Source: JAFAMB01 sp963775805 (GTDB lineage Bacteria > Verrucomicrobiota > Verrucomicrobiia > Chthoniobacterales > JAFAMB01). Taken from it: a stretch of DNA of 64,000 bases. Each line of letters opens with the position of its first letter. Position 1 is the stretch's first letter. This document shows, piece after piece, positions 8,059-16,448 of this stretch. Below the pieces are notes generated by a model. It saw only the letters and a program-made list of their open reading frames with translations, did no database searches and was not told the origin of the DNA. The position numbers and the translations under genes are program-made. The stretch is taken from assembly GCA_963775805.1 (NCBI GenBank), contig CAVZKG010000004.1, positions 538,494 through 602,493 of the forward strand, read 5' to 3'.

Positions 8059-9084
8059 CTATTCGTGCCGGCTCAGAACGAACTGGGTCGGCGCACTGGT
8101 TGACTCGCGCACGATGAGCTCCGGATTGAGTATGATTCTTCGGAGGCGGCCTTCTCCTCCTTTGCGAATACGCTCCAGTAAAGTCGCCGCGGCAGATTCA
8201 CCCTGGCGGCGAATGGATTGACCCACGGTTGTCAGTGCCGGATAGATGTAACGTCCGAGATCGATTCCGTCGAACCCAATGACCGAGAGCTGATTCGGCA
8301 CACGGATACCGTGTTCTTCGGCGAATCGAAGGAACCCGATCCCCATCATGTCGTTGCCGGCAAATACGGCCGTGACTTTAGCGCGTTTCAGCAGGAGGCG
8401 CGCCGCTTTGTAGCCGCCTTCCGCCGTAAAATCTCCACGAACCACCCAGTCGGTTTGAAACGGCGCTCCAGCGTCCGCAAGGGCCTTGCGATATCCGTTC
8501 AGACGGTCACTGCTAACGGAGGTTGTATCAGGACCGGCGACGCAACCGATCGATTTATGCTTAAGATCGAGCAGATATCGGGTCGCCATATAAGCACCCT
8601 TGAAATGGTCGACCTGGATCAGGTCAGAATTAATTCCTTTGACCTGACGGTCCACGATGACAACGGGAACTTTTGCGAGTCGGAGAAGGTTAGCGAGCCC
8701 GACATCATCGCCGGCGGAACAGATGATCAGCCCGTCGATTCGCTTTTCGAGAAGGACTCGGAGATAGGCTTGTTGCCGCTCAGGCTGGTCGTCTGAGTTG
8801 CAGAGGATGACGTTATAATCGGCGCGGTAACAGGCGTCTTCGATTCCCGCTGATAACTCCGCAAAATAGGGATTGGAGCAGTTGGAAACCAGCAACCCGA
8901 TTGTGCTTGTCGACTGATGTTTCAGCGATCGGGCCACGGCGCTCGGGATATAGTGCAGGCGCTTGATGGCCGCCTCAACGTCGCCGCGCACTTTGGTGCT
9001 AACCGGGCGCGTGTTGTTGATGACGTGCGAGACGGTGGTGTATGACACTCCCGCCAAGGTTGCTACGTCCTTGATGGTCGACAT
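8059..9084 (-). CDS. LacI/PurR-family transcription regulator
   Basis: 341 residues. From MSTIKDVATLAG the N-terminus is a LacI helix-turn-helix: SYTTVSHVINNTR is the recognition helix and hinge entry, and LHYIPSAVARSLK the hinge helix, both very close to E. coli PurR. The rest is a periplasmic-binding-protein-like effector domain. The ATG at 9084 is chosen because the longer frame only adds Pro-rich sequence before the conserved start. A perfect palindrome of PurR/LacI type (GCAAACGTTTGC) lies 115 bases upstream, suggesting autoregulation. The convergent aldolase/dehydrogenase/kinase cassette is the likely target, although no second operator was found there. Confidence 0.9.
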   Translation of the reverse strand: MSTIKDVATLAGVSYTTVSHVINNTRPVSTKVRGDVEAAIKRLHYIPSAVARSLKHQSTSTIGLLVSNCSNPYFAELSAGIEDACYRADYNVILCNSDDQPERQQAYLRVLLEKRIDGLIICSAGDDVGLANLLRLAKVPVVIVDRQVKGINSDLIQVDHFKGAYMATRYLLDLKHKSIGCVAGPDTTSVSSDRLNGYRKALADAGAPFQTDWVVRGDFTAEGGYKAARLLLKRAKVTAVFAGNDMMGIGFLRFAEEHGIRVPNQLSVIGFDGIDLGRYIYPALTTVGQSIRRQGESAAATLLERIRKGGEGRLRRIILNPELIVRESTSAPTQFVLSRHE

Positions 9085-9198
9085 GGCAAAGGTTTCGGTC
9101 GATAGATCAATCGGTGTCGATATCGATCCTCGTGGGATGAGCACCGATGGGTAAGCTGGGGGGACTGGGATTGGTAGCAACACATGGTCTGCGCCGCC

Positions 9199-9210
9199 GC
9201 AAACGTTTGC
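9199..9210. promoter_or_regulatory. LacI/PurR-type operator palindrome
   Basis: GCAAACGTTTGC is a perfect 12-bp palindrome with the central CG step of LacI-family operators and matches the core of the E. coli PurR site. It sits between the LacI-family gene (start 9084) and the end of secDF, in the leader expected for the regulator. Confidence 0.65.
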
Positions 9211-9247
9211 AAAAAGTGTGAGGTCGCAGACCCTGTTTTGTCAATCG

Positions 9248-11614
9248 CTACTTAGCGGCAACTGGTTTCCCTTTTGTTCCGGTCTCTTGCTGCGGTTTGG
9301 ACACTTCGTGTCGCAGGTTCTTTTTCCGCAAGTTCGACCACCAGAGAACGATGGGCGCCGCGATAAAGATCGAGGAGTAGGTTCCCACGATTACGCCAAC
9401 GACGTTTGTGAACGCGAAGTCGGCGAGAACTTGGCCACCGAAAAACAGCAGCGAAAGCATGCAGATCAATGTCACACCGCTCGTCAGAATCGTCCGGCTC
9501 AGTGTCTCGTTAATGCTTGCATTCATGAGATACTGAATTGAGCCCTTACGGCCCGATCGCAGACCCTCACGGATTCGGTCAAAAACGACGATCTTGTCAT
9601 TGATAGAGTAACCGGCGACCGTCAGGATCGCGCCGACCATAACCAGCGAAAATTCCCGCCCTGTCATTACAAAAATGCCCAGTGTAATTGCGAGGTCGTG
9701 AAGCATCGCGACGATCGTTCCGATTGCGAAAGAAAATTCGAACCGGATTGTGACATAAACCAGGATCCCAAGGATGGCGATTCCGAGTGCAAATAATGAA
9801 GTTGTCGCTAGCTGGGTTCCCATGACAGGGCCGACTCCTTCGGAACGTTCCACGCTCAGATTTACCTTTGGAAACCCTTGCTGCAGCTGATGCGCGATCT
9901 TATCCGCAGTCCCGAACGGGGACCGTATCGAAATGAAATGGGAAACCTGATTCTGTTCTGAGCTGGCTTCCTGCTGGATCACAGCACTCCCCTGGCCGAT
10001 CTTGGCCAGTTCCGCGCGAATATCTGCTTCTGGAAGCTCGGTTGCTGATTTGACGAGCAAAAAGTCGCCGCCGGTAAAATCGATGTTGAACATCTTGCTG
10101 CCGCGAAGACCGAACGCAGCAACCGATGCGGCTAGCAAAATAAGCGATCCAATCAACGCGGGGCGCCATTTGCCGAGAAAATCGAAGCTCTTCGATTTGA
10201 TCAGGTGGAGCATCGAAATGCTCTTGATGAGGCCTAACTGCAACCCCCAGGAAAACACCGTCCGCGTCACAAGCAGCGCCGAGAACATCGATGCGATAAT
10301 GCCGATCGTCAGTGTAATCGCGAATCCTTTGACCGGTCCGGAGCCGAGCCAAAAAAGAATGGCGACCTTCAGAAGAGTGGTCAGGTTGGAGTCGACAATC
10401 GCGCTGAACGCTTTTTTGTACGCCGTATCGATCGCCGGCTTCAGATTCTTTCCGTGCTCAAGCTCTTCTCGAAGACGCTCATAGATCAAGACGTTCGCGT
10501 CGATGGCCATTCCGATCGTCAAGATGATACCGGCGATACCCGGAAGGGTGAGGACGAAACCGAAAAGCGACATTACCCCGAACAACAGGATGCCGTTTAC
10601 CGCCAAACCGACAAAGGCGACGAGACCCGCAGTGCGATAATAAATGAGAACAAATATCAGAGTGGCCGCCAGTCCGGCTAATCCGGCTGCAATCCCTCGG
10701 AAGATCGAATCCTGTCCAAGAGTCGCGGAGACCGTCCTGGTTTCATCGATCGCGACAGGTGTCTGTAGCGGATTCTCCATGACCGTCGCCAGGTTTTTGG
10801 CTTCATCCGCGGTGAAGTTTCCGGTAATAACCGCTTCCCCGTTCGGAATTTCGCTTTGAATATTCGGCGCGGAGACTACTTCGTTGTCGAGGACGATCGC
10901 CAGGCGGTTATTTATGTACTCGCCCGTGACATGCCGGAAGATGGTTGCTCCATTTGAGGTCAGTTTCAAAGAAACCTCGTACCCACGCTGCTCGAATACC
11001 GGCCGGGCACCTGCTACGTCCTGCCCCGTGAGCTCTGGACGGCGCTTGACGAGCAATTTTTCCGGTTTGCCGTTCTTCTTCTCAAGCGAAGTGAGAACTA
11101 CGTAACCGGGTGGCGCAATGGCAGTTCCCGCTTCGATTTGCGGTACAAGCTGATCGCTGTTTGGGTGAACGAGCCGGAATTCGAGTTTTGCGACCCGCTG
11201 CAGTTGTTCGCGAGCGGTTTCAATCTGTGCCGTGTTCAGTCCAGGGATCTGTACCAGGATATGATCGGTCCCTTGCTTCGTGATGACCGGTTCGCTGACG
11301 CCGAATTCGTCTACGCGCTTTCGAATGACCTCTACCGCCTGTTCCTGCATATCAGGCGTGATCGCGCGAGGCGCGCCACCCTGTTCAGGAACCGGTGGAA
11401 CCAAACGCACCAGGAATGACGTACCCCCCTGCAGATCGAGACCTAGATGGATTTTCTGCTGGAAAGGCAGAAATGAATCGATGCAAAACAGGCAAAGGAG
11501 AACCGTGAGAGCGGTGCCAAGCCAGCGCTTTGTCTTTTCCTTAGTGGTGAGGAAGTACCAGGCAAAAAGGAGAAGAATGAAGAGCCCGAAAAAGAAGGTC
11601 AACGTCGCATTCAT
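9248..11614 (-). CDS. secDF: Fused protein translocase subunit SecDF
   Basis: 788 residues, the length of SecD plus SecF in one chain. The SecD half has an N-terminal membrane helix, GLDLQGGTSFLVRL, a periplasmic P1 region (residues about 70-290) and membrane helices with GMAIDANVLIYERLREEL. The SecF half starts near 470 with its own first helix, FNIDFTGGDFLL, and VAGYSINDKIVVFDRIRE. The protein uses the proton gradient to pull secreted proteins through SecYEG and works with YajC, encoded 13 bases upstream. A fused SecDF is usual in Verrucomicrobiota, Bacteroidota and Bacillota. Confidence 0.96.
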   Translation of the reverse strand: MNATLTFFFGLFILLLFAWYFLTTKEKTKRWLGTALTVLLCLFCIDSFLPFQQKIHLGLDLQGGTSFLVRLVPPVPEQGGAPRAITPDMQEQAVEVIRKRVDEFGVSEPVITKQGTDHILVQIPGLNTAQIETAREQLQRVAKLEFRLVHPNSDQLVPQIEAGTAIAPPGYVVLTSLEKKNGKPEKLLVKRRPELTGQDVAGARPVFEQRGYEVSLKLTSNGATIFRHVTGEYINNRLAIVLDNEVVSAPNIQSEIPNGEAVITGNFTADEAKNLATVMENPLQTPVAIDETRTVSATLGQDSIFRGIAAGLAGLAATLIFVLIYYRTAGLVAFVGLAVNGILLFGVMSLFGFVLTLPGIAGIILTIGMAIDANVLIYERLREELEHGKNLKPAIDTAYKKAFSAIVDSNLTTLLKVAILFWLGSGPVKGFAITLTIGIIASMFSALLVTRTVFSWGLQLGLIKSISMLHLIKSKSFDFLGKWRPALIGSLILLAASVAAFGLRGSKMFNIDFTGGDFLLVKSATELPEADIRAELAKIGQGSAVIQQEASSEQNQVSHFISIRSPFGTADKIAHQLQQGFPKVNLSVERSEGVGPVMGTQLATTSLFALGIAILGILVYVTIRFEFSFAIGTIVAMLHDLAITLGIFVMTGREFSLVMVGAILTVAGYSINDKIVVFDRIREGLRSGRKGSIQYLMNASINETLSRTILTSGVTLICMLSLLFFGGQVLADFAFTNVVGVIVGTYSSIFIAAPIVLWWSNLRKKNLRHEVSKPQQETGTKGKPVAAK

Positions 11615-11627
11615 TGCGAACTAACTG

Positions 11628-11996
11628 CTAAGTGGTTGGTTTTGCTTCCGAGACGACAGGCTTTGATTCCGAGGATTTTTCGATCCCCGAAACTGCACTT
11701 TTGTCGACCTCGATTTTCACGTTGTCAGCTACTTTGAGAAGAAACGTGGTCTCTTTGACATTTGCGATCAAGCCGTGGATTCCGCTCGAAGTGACGACGC
11801 GATCCCCAGTTTTGAGGTCTGCCAGCAACTTCTGGTGTTGTTTCGTTCGCTTCTGTTGTGGGCGGATCAGCAGGAAATAGAAGATGACGCCCATGAACAG
11901 GAACGGCAGGAGCGTCTGAATCAAATCAGGCTGGGGAGCGCCTCCGGGAGCGGCGGCTTGGGCTAGAAAAAAGATAGTTGAGATCATCGCATGCAT
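11628..11996 (-). CDS. yajC: Preprotein translocase subunit YajC
   Basis: 122 residues: one membrane helix (LLPFLFMGVIFYFLLI) followed by the family hallmark RPQQKR and the cytoplasmic part LKTGDRVVTSSGIHG. YajC is the small membrane partner of SecDF in the holotranslocon. It is followed by secDF after 13 bases, the standard order. A second ATG three codons in (11987) is equally possible as start. The acidic/Lys tail (SSESKPVVSEAKPTT) is low complexity. Confidence 0.93.
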   Translation of the reverse strand: MHAMISTIFFLAQAAAPGGAPQPDLIQTLLPFLFMGVIFYFLLIRPQQKRTKQHQKLLADLKTGDRVVTSSGIHGLIANVKETTFLLKVADNVKIEVDKSAVSGIEKSSESKPVVSEAKPTT

Positions 11997-12186
11997 ACTA
12001 AACCCTTGACTAAGGTATTGCCTTTGGACCAGGGGAAGTGAGTCAATAACTCAAACAGGCGGCAGGAGCAAAACAAATATCTATTGCACCAAGCCCGACG
12101 TCACTATACCAGCCCCGGACTTTGTGCACTAGCGACGAAAATCGGCACTCCGTGCAGTTTTTTCACGGGGACGTGAGAAATGAGGG

Positions 12187-13053
12187 CTAGCCTGAACCGT
12201 TCGCGGATTTCGGCAAACTTGAGAACAATGCAGGCTGGGGCGCGATATAGCCTTGCGGGTCGATGAGCAGATTTCGAAACCCAATGGCGCGAATTGCCTT
12301 CCTGACGGTTTCATCCAGTTGAACAAGTTTTCCGCTTTCCGCTGGGTCGATCTGGAGTTTTGCCGAGGGCGAACCATCAGCGCCAGCGATATATCGAACT
12401 CGAAAAACGATAAAACCGCAAGACCGCACAAACTCCTCGGCTTGCTCGATCATGCTCAAAGCGTCGCGTGTCACGCTTGTTCCGTGGGGGATTCTGGAAC
12501 TGAGACACGGCTGCGCCGGCGTGTCAGCTGTCGGCAGACCCCGTTCTCGCGACAAAAACCGAATCTCGGCCTTCGTGAGGCCAGCCATTCGGAGCGGAGC
12601 TAGAACCTGAAACTCGCGAGCTGCTTCAGCCCCCGGTCGCACCTGGAATGCGTCATCCGCATTCTCTCCGTATGCCAATGCGGGAAACCCTCGAGCGATG
12701 GCGATCTCCTGCATTCGGGTGAAAAGCTCGAATTTGCAGAAGTAACAGCGATTGAACGGGTTGCTCGCGTATCGCGGATCATCAAGTTCGGTCGTGGCAA
12801 TCACCTCGACCTGGGCGCCGAATGTCTTCGCAACCTCGATCGCGCTTCGAAGCGCAGCACGTGGGAGACTTGGACTGTCGGCCAGGACGCCCACAACAGC
12901 ATCTCCCAGAACATCTGCAGCTTCTGCCAGCAGAAATGTGCTATCAACTCCTCCCGAATATGCAATCAGGAGCCGGTCAATCTCTTTGAGAGCCGATCGC
13001 ATTACGCGCGCCTTGCCGCGAGCGGAAGCGGGCAGGTCTGAAACGGATTCCAT
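12187..13053 (-). CDS. larE: LarE-type ATP-dependent sulfur transferase
   Basis: 288 residues of the PP-loop ATPase fold: SGGVDS (33-38) binds ATP, and the C-terminal half carries TPAQPCLSSRIP around Cys183, where LarE from Lactobacillus has its sacrificial cysteine. Cys103 and Cys106 in NRCYFCK add two more, the pattern of LarE proteins that hold a [4Fe-4S] cluster and recycle sulfur. LarE adds sulfur to the nickel-pincer nucleotide cofactor precursor. LarB and LarC are not in this window, so the end use is unproven. The start codon overlaps the last base of hemQ (TAATG), suggesting translational coupling. Confidence 0.85.
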   Translation of the reverse strand: MESVSDLPASARGKARVMRSALKEIDRLLIAYSGGVDSTFLLAEAADVLGDAVVGVLADSPSLPRAALRSAIEVAKTFGAQVEVIATTELDDPRYASNPFNRCYFCKFELFTRMQEIAIARGFPALAYGENADDAFQVRPGAEAAREFQVLAPLRMAGLTKAEIRFLSRERGLPTADTPAQPCLSSRIPHGTSVTRDALSMIEQAEEFVRSCGFIVFRVRYIAGADGSPSAKLQIDPAESGKLVQLDETVRKAIRAIGFRNLLIDPQGYIAPQPALFSSLPKSANGSG

Positions 13054-13871
13054 TACAATTGGATTCGCCGGAATAGATCATCAAGGGGCAGTTGCAAGCC
13101 CACGAAAAACTCGCCGAAATCAACGTACTCTGCCGTCACGGGATCAAACCGCATCTCGGACACGATCGATTTGATCTCGAAGACATCGTGGGCAAAAAGC
13201 GAAACGCCCCATTCAGCATCATCCAGACCGGTGGACCCGGTGATGAGCTGACGAATCTTTCCAGCATATTGGCGTCCGATCCGCGCGTGACCCAGCATGA
13301 GCTCTTTTCGTTGCTCAAACGAGAGTGAGTACCAATTCTGGGTGCTGTTTCTGCGTTTCGACATTGGGTAAAAACTAAACACGGGCCAGTCCGGCATGTT
13401 CGGATAAAGCCGGTCCTGAAGATACTTTTGCATCCGGTTACGGAACTCCTCCATTGCTCGCACGAATTCAGGTGACTCGGGTGCAAGGCCCTTTTCGGCG
13501 GTTAATGAAGCTCCGTAATCCGCCTCAGTGGTGGTGTATTCGCTGCGTTCCGTGAGCGAGTAAAAGCTGAAAACGGGTGTTAACACATCCGGTCCAAGCG
13601 ACAAAGTGAGCCTTTTTTCAATGCCGTTGGCCGCGTGAAGATCGGGCGTCAATAACATGAATGCCAGATCGGCCTTGGGAGAAACCACGCTGAAAGTCAG
13701 GATCTGAGTGGTGGGCAGCGCTCGGACTTCCTGGATCAGTCTGGAAAGATTGGTCTTTGCGCCAAGCCGCTCCTCAGAAGTCAGAAGCTGCCATTGACCA
13801 AATTCAACTCGGTAAAATAGGTGCAATACGTGCCACCCCTCCTTTGGACTTAGCGCGGGCCGATCTGTCAT
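13053..13871 (-). CDS. hemQ: Coproheme decarboxylase HemQ/ChdC
   Basis: 272 residues of the chlorite-dismutase-like fold. His195 in LMLGHARIGR is the proximal haem ligand, and Tyr168 in FSFYPMSKRR is the expected catalytic tyrosine that becomes a radical. WYSLSFEQRKELM and SLFAHDVFEIKSIVSEMRFD are family hallmarks. The enzyme removes two propionate carboxyls from coproheme with peroxide to give haem b, the last step of the coproporphyrin-dependent pathway. Its stop overlaps the larE start by one base. Upstream lies a repeat-filled gap of about 400 bases. Confidence 0.94.
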   Translation of the reverse strand: MTDRPALSPKEGWHVLHLFYRVEFGQWQLLTSEERLGAKTNLSRLIQEVRALPTTQILTFSVVSPKADLAFMLLTPDLHAANGIEKRLTLSLGPDVLTPVFSFYSLTERSEYTTTEADYGASLTAEKGLAPESPEFVRAMEEFRNRMQKYLQDRLYPNMPDWPVFSFYPMSKRRNSTQNWYSLSFEQRKELMLGHARIGRQYAGKIRQLITGSTGLDDAEWGVSLFAHDVFEIKSIVSEMRFDPVTAEYVDFGEFFVGLQLPLDDLFRRIQL

Positions 13872-14283
13872 ATCGAACGGTACGTCGACTCCGAGAAGTT
13901 GCCAGGAGCAGTTGTCAGTGTCGGTTGCCAGCTGTCAGACTGTCTCAGAAGAGAACAATCAACTTTTGAACTGCGGATCGAGCGCCCTCCAAAGGTCGAA
14001 GTTCTAACAACTGACAACCGACACTGACAACTTTCTTCAACAACTTCCCCGTTGACTGTTCACGAGGACGGCTGTCAGCTGTTAGATGGCGAGTCAGGGC
14101 TTCGCTCCAGTGGTCGGAGTTCTGACAACTGACAACCGACACTGGCAAACTTCCTGAAACCGACGACCTCTTAAAGTGACTTGAAGTCTGGGCTTGATTC
14201 GTTAAATTGGCGCGCTTTCGGGAGGACGCAGAGAGGCGACGTTAATTCCTGCAGGAGTCGCGAAGGAGGTAGCAAGGTAAGTT
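13872..14283. repeat. 412-base gap with CTGACAACCGACACTGACAA repeats
   Basis: Three related runs are visible: cagttgtcagtgtcggttgc (13909-13928, inverted), aactgacaaccgacactgac (14010-14029) and tgacaactgacaaccgacac (14122-14141). The opposite orientations allow long stem formation. Between them lie partial duplicates such as cagctgtcag/gtcagctgtt. No gene is seen. The last 60 bases form the ferredoxin leader with a strong aaggagg at 14264-14270. Confidence 0.6.
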
Positions 14284-14520
14284 ATGGCTGATGTTGCAAA
14301 CAAGTATCCGCAGAACGTAGTTGGACAATTTTACGTGGACGATCAATGCATTGATTGTGATCTTTGCCGCGAAACCGCCCCCGCAAACTTTACGCGCAAC
14401 GATGACGGTGGTCATTCTTTTGTCTATAAACAACCTGAAAGTCCGGACGAAGAGGCTCTGTGTAAAGAAGCGATGGAGGGCTGTCCCGTCGAAGCCATCG
14501 GAAGCGATGGGAACGGATAG
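14284..14520 (+). CDS. Single-cluster [4Fe-4S] ferredoxin
   Basis: 78 residues. CIDCDLC (Cys at 22, 25 and 28) and a distal CPVEAIG Cys give four ligands for one [4Fe-4S] cluster. There is no second CxxCxxCxxxCP set, so this is the short Fer_4-13/15 type. It is a small cytoplasmic electron carrier of unknown partner. A strong AAGGAGG lies about 13 bases upstream of the ATG. The gene is followed by a good terminator and appears to be monocistronic. Confidence 0.9.
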   Translation: MADVANKYPQNVVGQFYVDDQCIDCDLCRETAPANFTRNDDGGHSFVYKQPESPDEEALCKEAMEGCPVEAIGSDGNG

Positions 14521-14560
14521 CAGGCCCGTCGGAATCTTCGTTGCATCCGGCAACTCATTC

Positions 14561-14598
14561 AGGACAGTCCACGTTGACGGCGGGGCTGTCCTTTTTTG
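14561..14598 (+). terminator. Rho-independent terminator after ferredoxin
   Basis: AGGACAGTCC (14561-14570) pairs with GGGGCTGTCCT (about 14583-14592) through ten pairs with one T-G, a 12-base loop, then six T residues. It ends 2 bases before the ATG of the next gene, so that gene must start from a promoter inside this stretch or depend on read-through. Confidence 0.8.
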
Positions 14599-14600
14599 TC

Positions 14601-14960
14601 ATGGCACACTCCTTTCGTAAGCGGGCCCTGGAAGAGTGGCGCGGTCTCCCCGAGGCCGATGAACAGCCAGATCGAAGCCTTCCAATCCGTGAAATCCTGA
14701 GTCAGCTCGCGCCCAAGCTCGGACTGGAGGCCCGGCTCCGGGAGGAAGAAATCATTTCTGCCTGGGTCGATATCGTGGGTGACTTCTTTGCGAGACATTC
14801 ACGACCTGTGAAATTGCGTCAGGGCTTGCTGGTTGTGCATGTGTTGCAGCCCACCGTTCTCTACGAGCTGGAACGGCAATGGAAATCGCTCGTTCTGCAA
14901 AAATTGCAGACACGTTTCGGCGGCAAACTCATTCGAGACCTCCGCTTCCGTCTGGGATAG
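14601..14960 (+). CDS. DciA-like DUF721 protein
   Basis: 119 residues with the DUF721/DciA pattern: an N-terminal helical region, IISAWVDIVGDFFARHSRPVKLRQGLLVVHV (about 49-79) and a basic C-terminus with LVLQKLQTRFGGKLIRDLRFRLG. DciA is the ancestral loader that places the replicative helicase DnaB on DNA in bacteria lacking DnaC. The start ATG at 14601 is directly behind the ferredoxin terminator and has no obvious ribosome binding site, so the start is moderately sure. Confidence 0.8.
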   Translation: MAHSFRKRALEEWRGLPEADEQPDRSLPIREILSQLAPKLGLEARLREEEIISAWVDIVGDFFARHSRPVKLRQGLLVVHVLQPTVLYELERQWKSLVLQKLQTRFGGKLIRDLRFRLG

Positions 14961-15391
14961 TGCCGAAAGGGTTCACCCCAATAACCAGCAAGTCTTTAGC
15001 TCGACTCAACCGTCCCGCTGGGAGGGATCGTTTTTTCTTACGGTTCCAGGCACTTCGTGCCTGGCTCCTATCACTTGTCCCTCCCGACTTCGCCAATGCT
15101 ACGTCGGGCAAGCCGGGACAAAAACCACAGCTCCCTCACATTAAGTTAACGCAAAGGGGTTTCCAGCCTGTCCATTTCGATGAAAAAATTCACCACGGAG
15201 ACACTGCGCGGCTTTCGGCTTCGCTAAAGCTTCCGCCGCCGCCAAAGCTATGGCGGACGACACTTCGAACAGGTCGCCGCGCCTCTGTGGTGAGCCTTCG
15301 TAGGGAACCGAAAACCTTGAAGCCTATCCGATTACCAGGAGGCTGGACAGGCGAGACGCCTATCCTACATTGCCAAATATGAGAAGGAGAC
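14961..15391. repeat. 431-base gap of mosaic dispersed repeats
   Basis: No gene. It contains CGTCCCGCTGGGAGGGATCG followed by six T residues (15000-15026, possible weak terminator for the DciA gene), ttccagcctgtcc near 15161-15173, a caccacggagacactgcgc / gcgcctctgtggtg pair bracketing 15191-15294, and ggctggacaggcgagacgcc near 15343-15362 whose complement recurs at 52632-52645. This patchwork is typical of the gaps in this genome. Confidence 0.5.
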
Positions 15392-16438
15392 TTGTCCCGA
15401 GGAGGTTGTGCCGTAACCCTGATTAAGAACATCATTCTCGATTGGTCCGGCACGATCGTTGACGATCTCGACGCGGTTCTTCGAGCAACCAACGTCGCCT
15501 TGACCGCACTCGGATCCACGCCCCTGTCCAAGGAGGAGTTTCAACGCTCGTTCGTGTTACCGGTCGCTCTCTTTTACGAACGCCTGCTTCCGGGCATCCC
15601 GATGGAAAGAATCGATGCGATCTATCGCCGCTCCTTCCTGGAGACGAACGTCCAGCCGTTTGCCAGTGCGCTGGAGTTCTGTGCCCTTGCGGTGGCCAGC
15701 GGCTATCGTCTTTTTGTTCTGAGCACGATTGCTGTCGACCATTTTGAGCGTCAATCCGAGATGTTCGGTATCCGACGATTTATCACACGAGCGTATGTGG
15801 GCGTGCGAGACAAAGTGGATGTCATTGGATCGGTCCTCCACGATAACCAGCTCGATCCGGCCGAGACGATCTTTGTCGGTGACATGATTCATGATGTCCA
15901 GGCCGCGAAATCGGGGGGAGTTCTGGCGGTGGCGGTGGCGACAGGGTTTGACACGGTGGAGAAGCTTGCTGCGAGTGATCCTGATTTGATCATTCGGGAC
16001 TTGGCGACCTTGATTCCTTTTCTTGGAGTCCGGGCTCGGCGTGGTTTCAGCGAATGGATCGAAATCAATGAACTGGAGCTGAAAGGCAAAATTGGTGTTC
16101 CCGAAGAGGAGCGTGAAACCTCTCAACGATTGGTGGTCTCGCTCCGATTCCAAATCGCTACAAACTTCCAGTCTCTGGATGACCAGGTCGAGAAGACCGT
16201 CGACTACGGATTTGTAGCAGCAGAGGTCGAAAGAGTGGTCGGAGCGACCCGTGCTCATTTGATCGAAACACTCCTGGTGGAGATCGCCGACGAGCTCATG
16301 GCTCGCTTTCCGATGGATCGACTGCAGATCGAACTGAGAAAATTTATTTTGCCGAATACCGGTTACGTCAGCGTTCGCTTGGATAGGCGGCGAGGTGGGT
16401 ATTGCGTCTCACGCAATATCCAGGCTAAAGGTTTGTGA
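15392..16438 (+). CDS. HAD hydrolase fused to dihydroneopterin aldolase (FolB)
   Basis: 348 residues in two parts. Residues 12-215 are a HAD hydrolase: motif I LDWSGTIVDD with Asp17, motif II LST near 110-112, Lys141, motif IV FVGDMIHD (Asp164/Asp168). The usual second Asp of motif I is Ser19. Residues about 218-332 are a FolB domain: IGVPEEERETSQ, TVDYG with Tyr272, LIETLLVEIAD, and Lys317. FolB cleaves 7,8-dihydroneopterin in folate synthesis, a pathway whose phosphatase step is often unassigned; the fusion suggests the HAD part removes phosphate from dihydroneopterin phosphate. The exact start is uncertain: TTG at 15392 directly follows AAGGAGA. It converges on bioD. Confidence 0.85.
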   Translation: MSRGGCAVTLIKNIILDWSGTIVDDLDAVLRATNVALTALGSTPLSKEEFQRSFVLPVALFYERLLPGIPMERIDAIYRRSFLETNVQPFASALEFCALAVASGYRLFVLSTIAVDHFERQSEMFGIRRFITRAYVGVRDKVDVIGSVLHDNQLDPAETIFVGDMIHDVQAAKSGGVLAVAVATGFDTVEKLAASDPDLIIRDLATLIPFLGVRARRGFSEWIEINELELKGKIGVPEEERETSQRLVVSLRFQIATNFQSLDDQVEKTVDYGFVAAEVERVVGATRAHLIETLLVEIADELMARFPMDRLQIELRKFILPNTGYVSVRLDRRRGGYCVSRNIQAKGL

Positions 16439-16448
16439 GCACCGCGAT

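Noticed and set aside
14879..15382. Plus-strand frame over the DciA end and repeat gap
   Set aside because: It overlaps a real gene in another frame and then reads repeated non-coding sequence.
15379..15426. A 15-codon Arg-rich leader frame before the HAD-FolB gene
   Set aside because: Too short to support; could be chance, with no attenuator structure seen after it.
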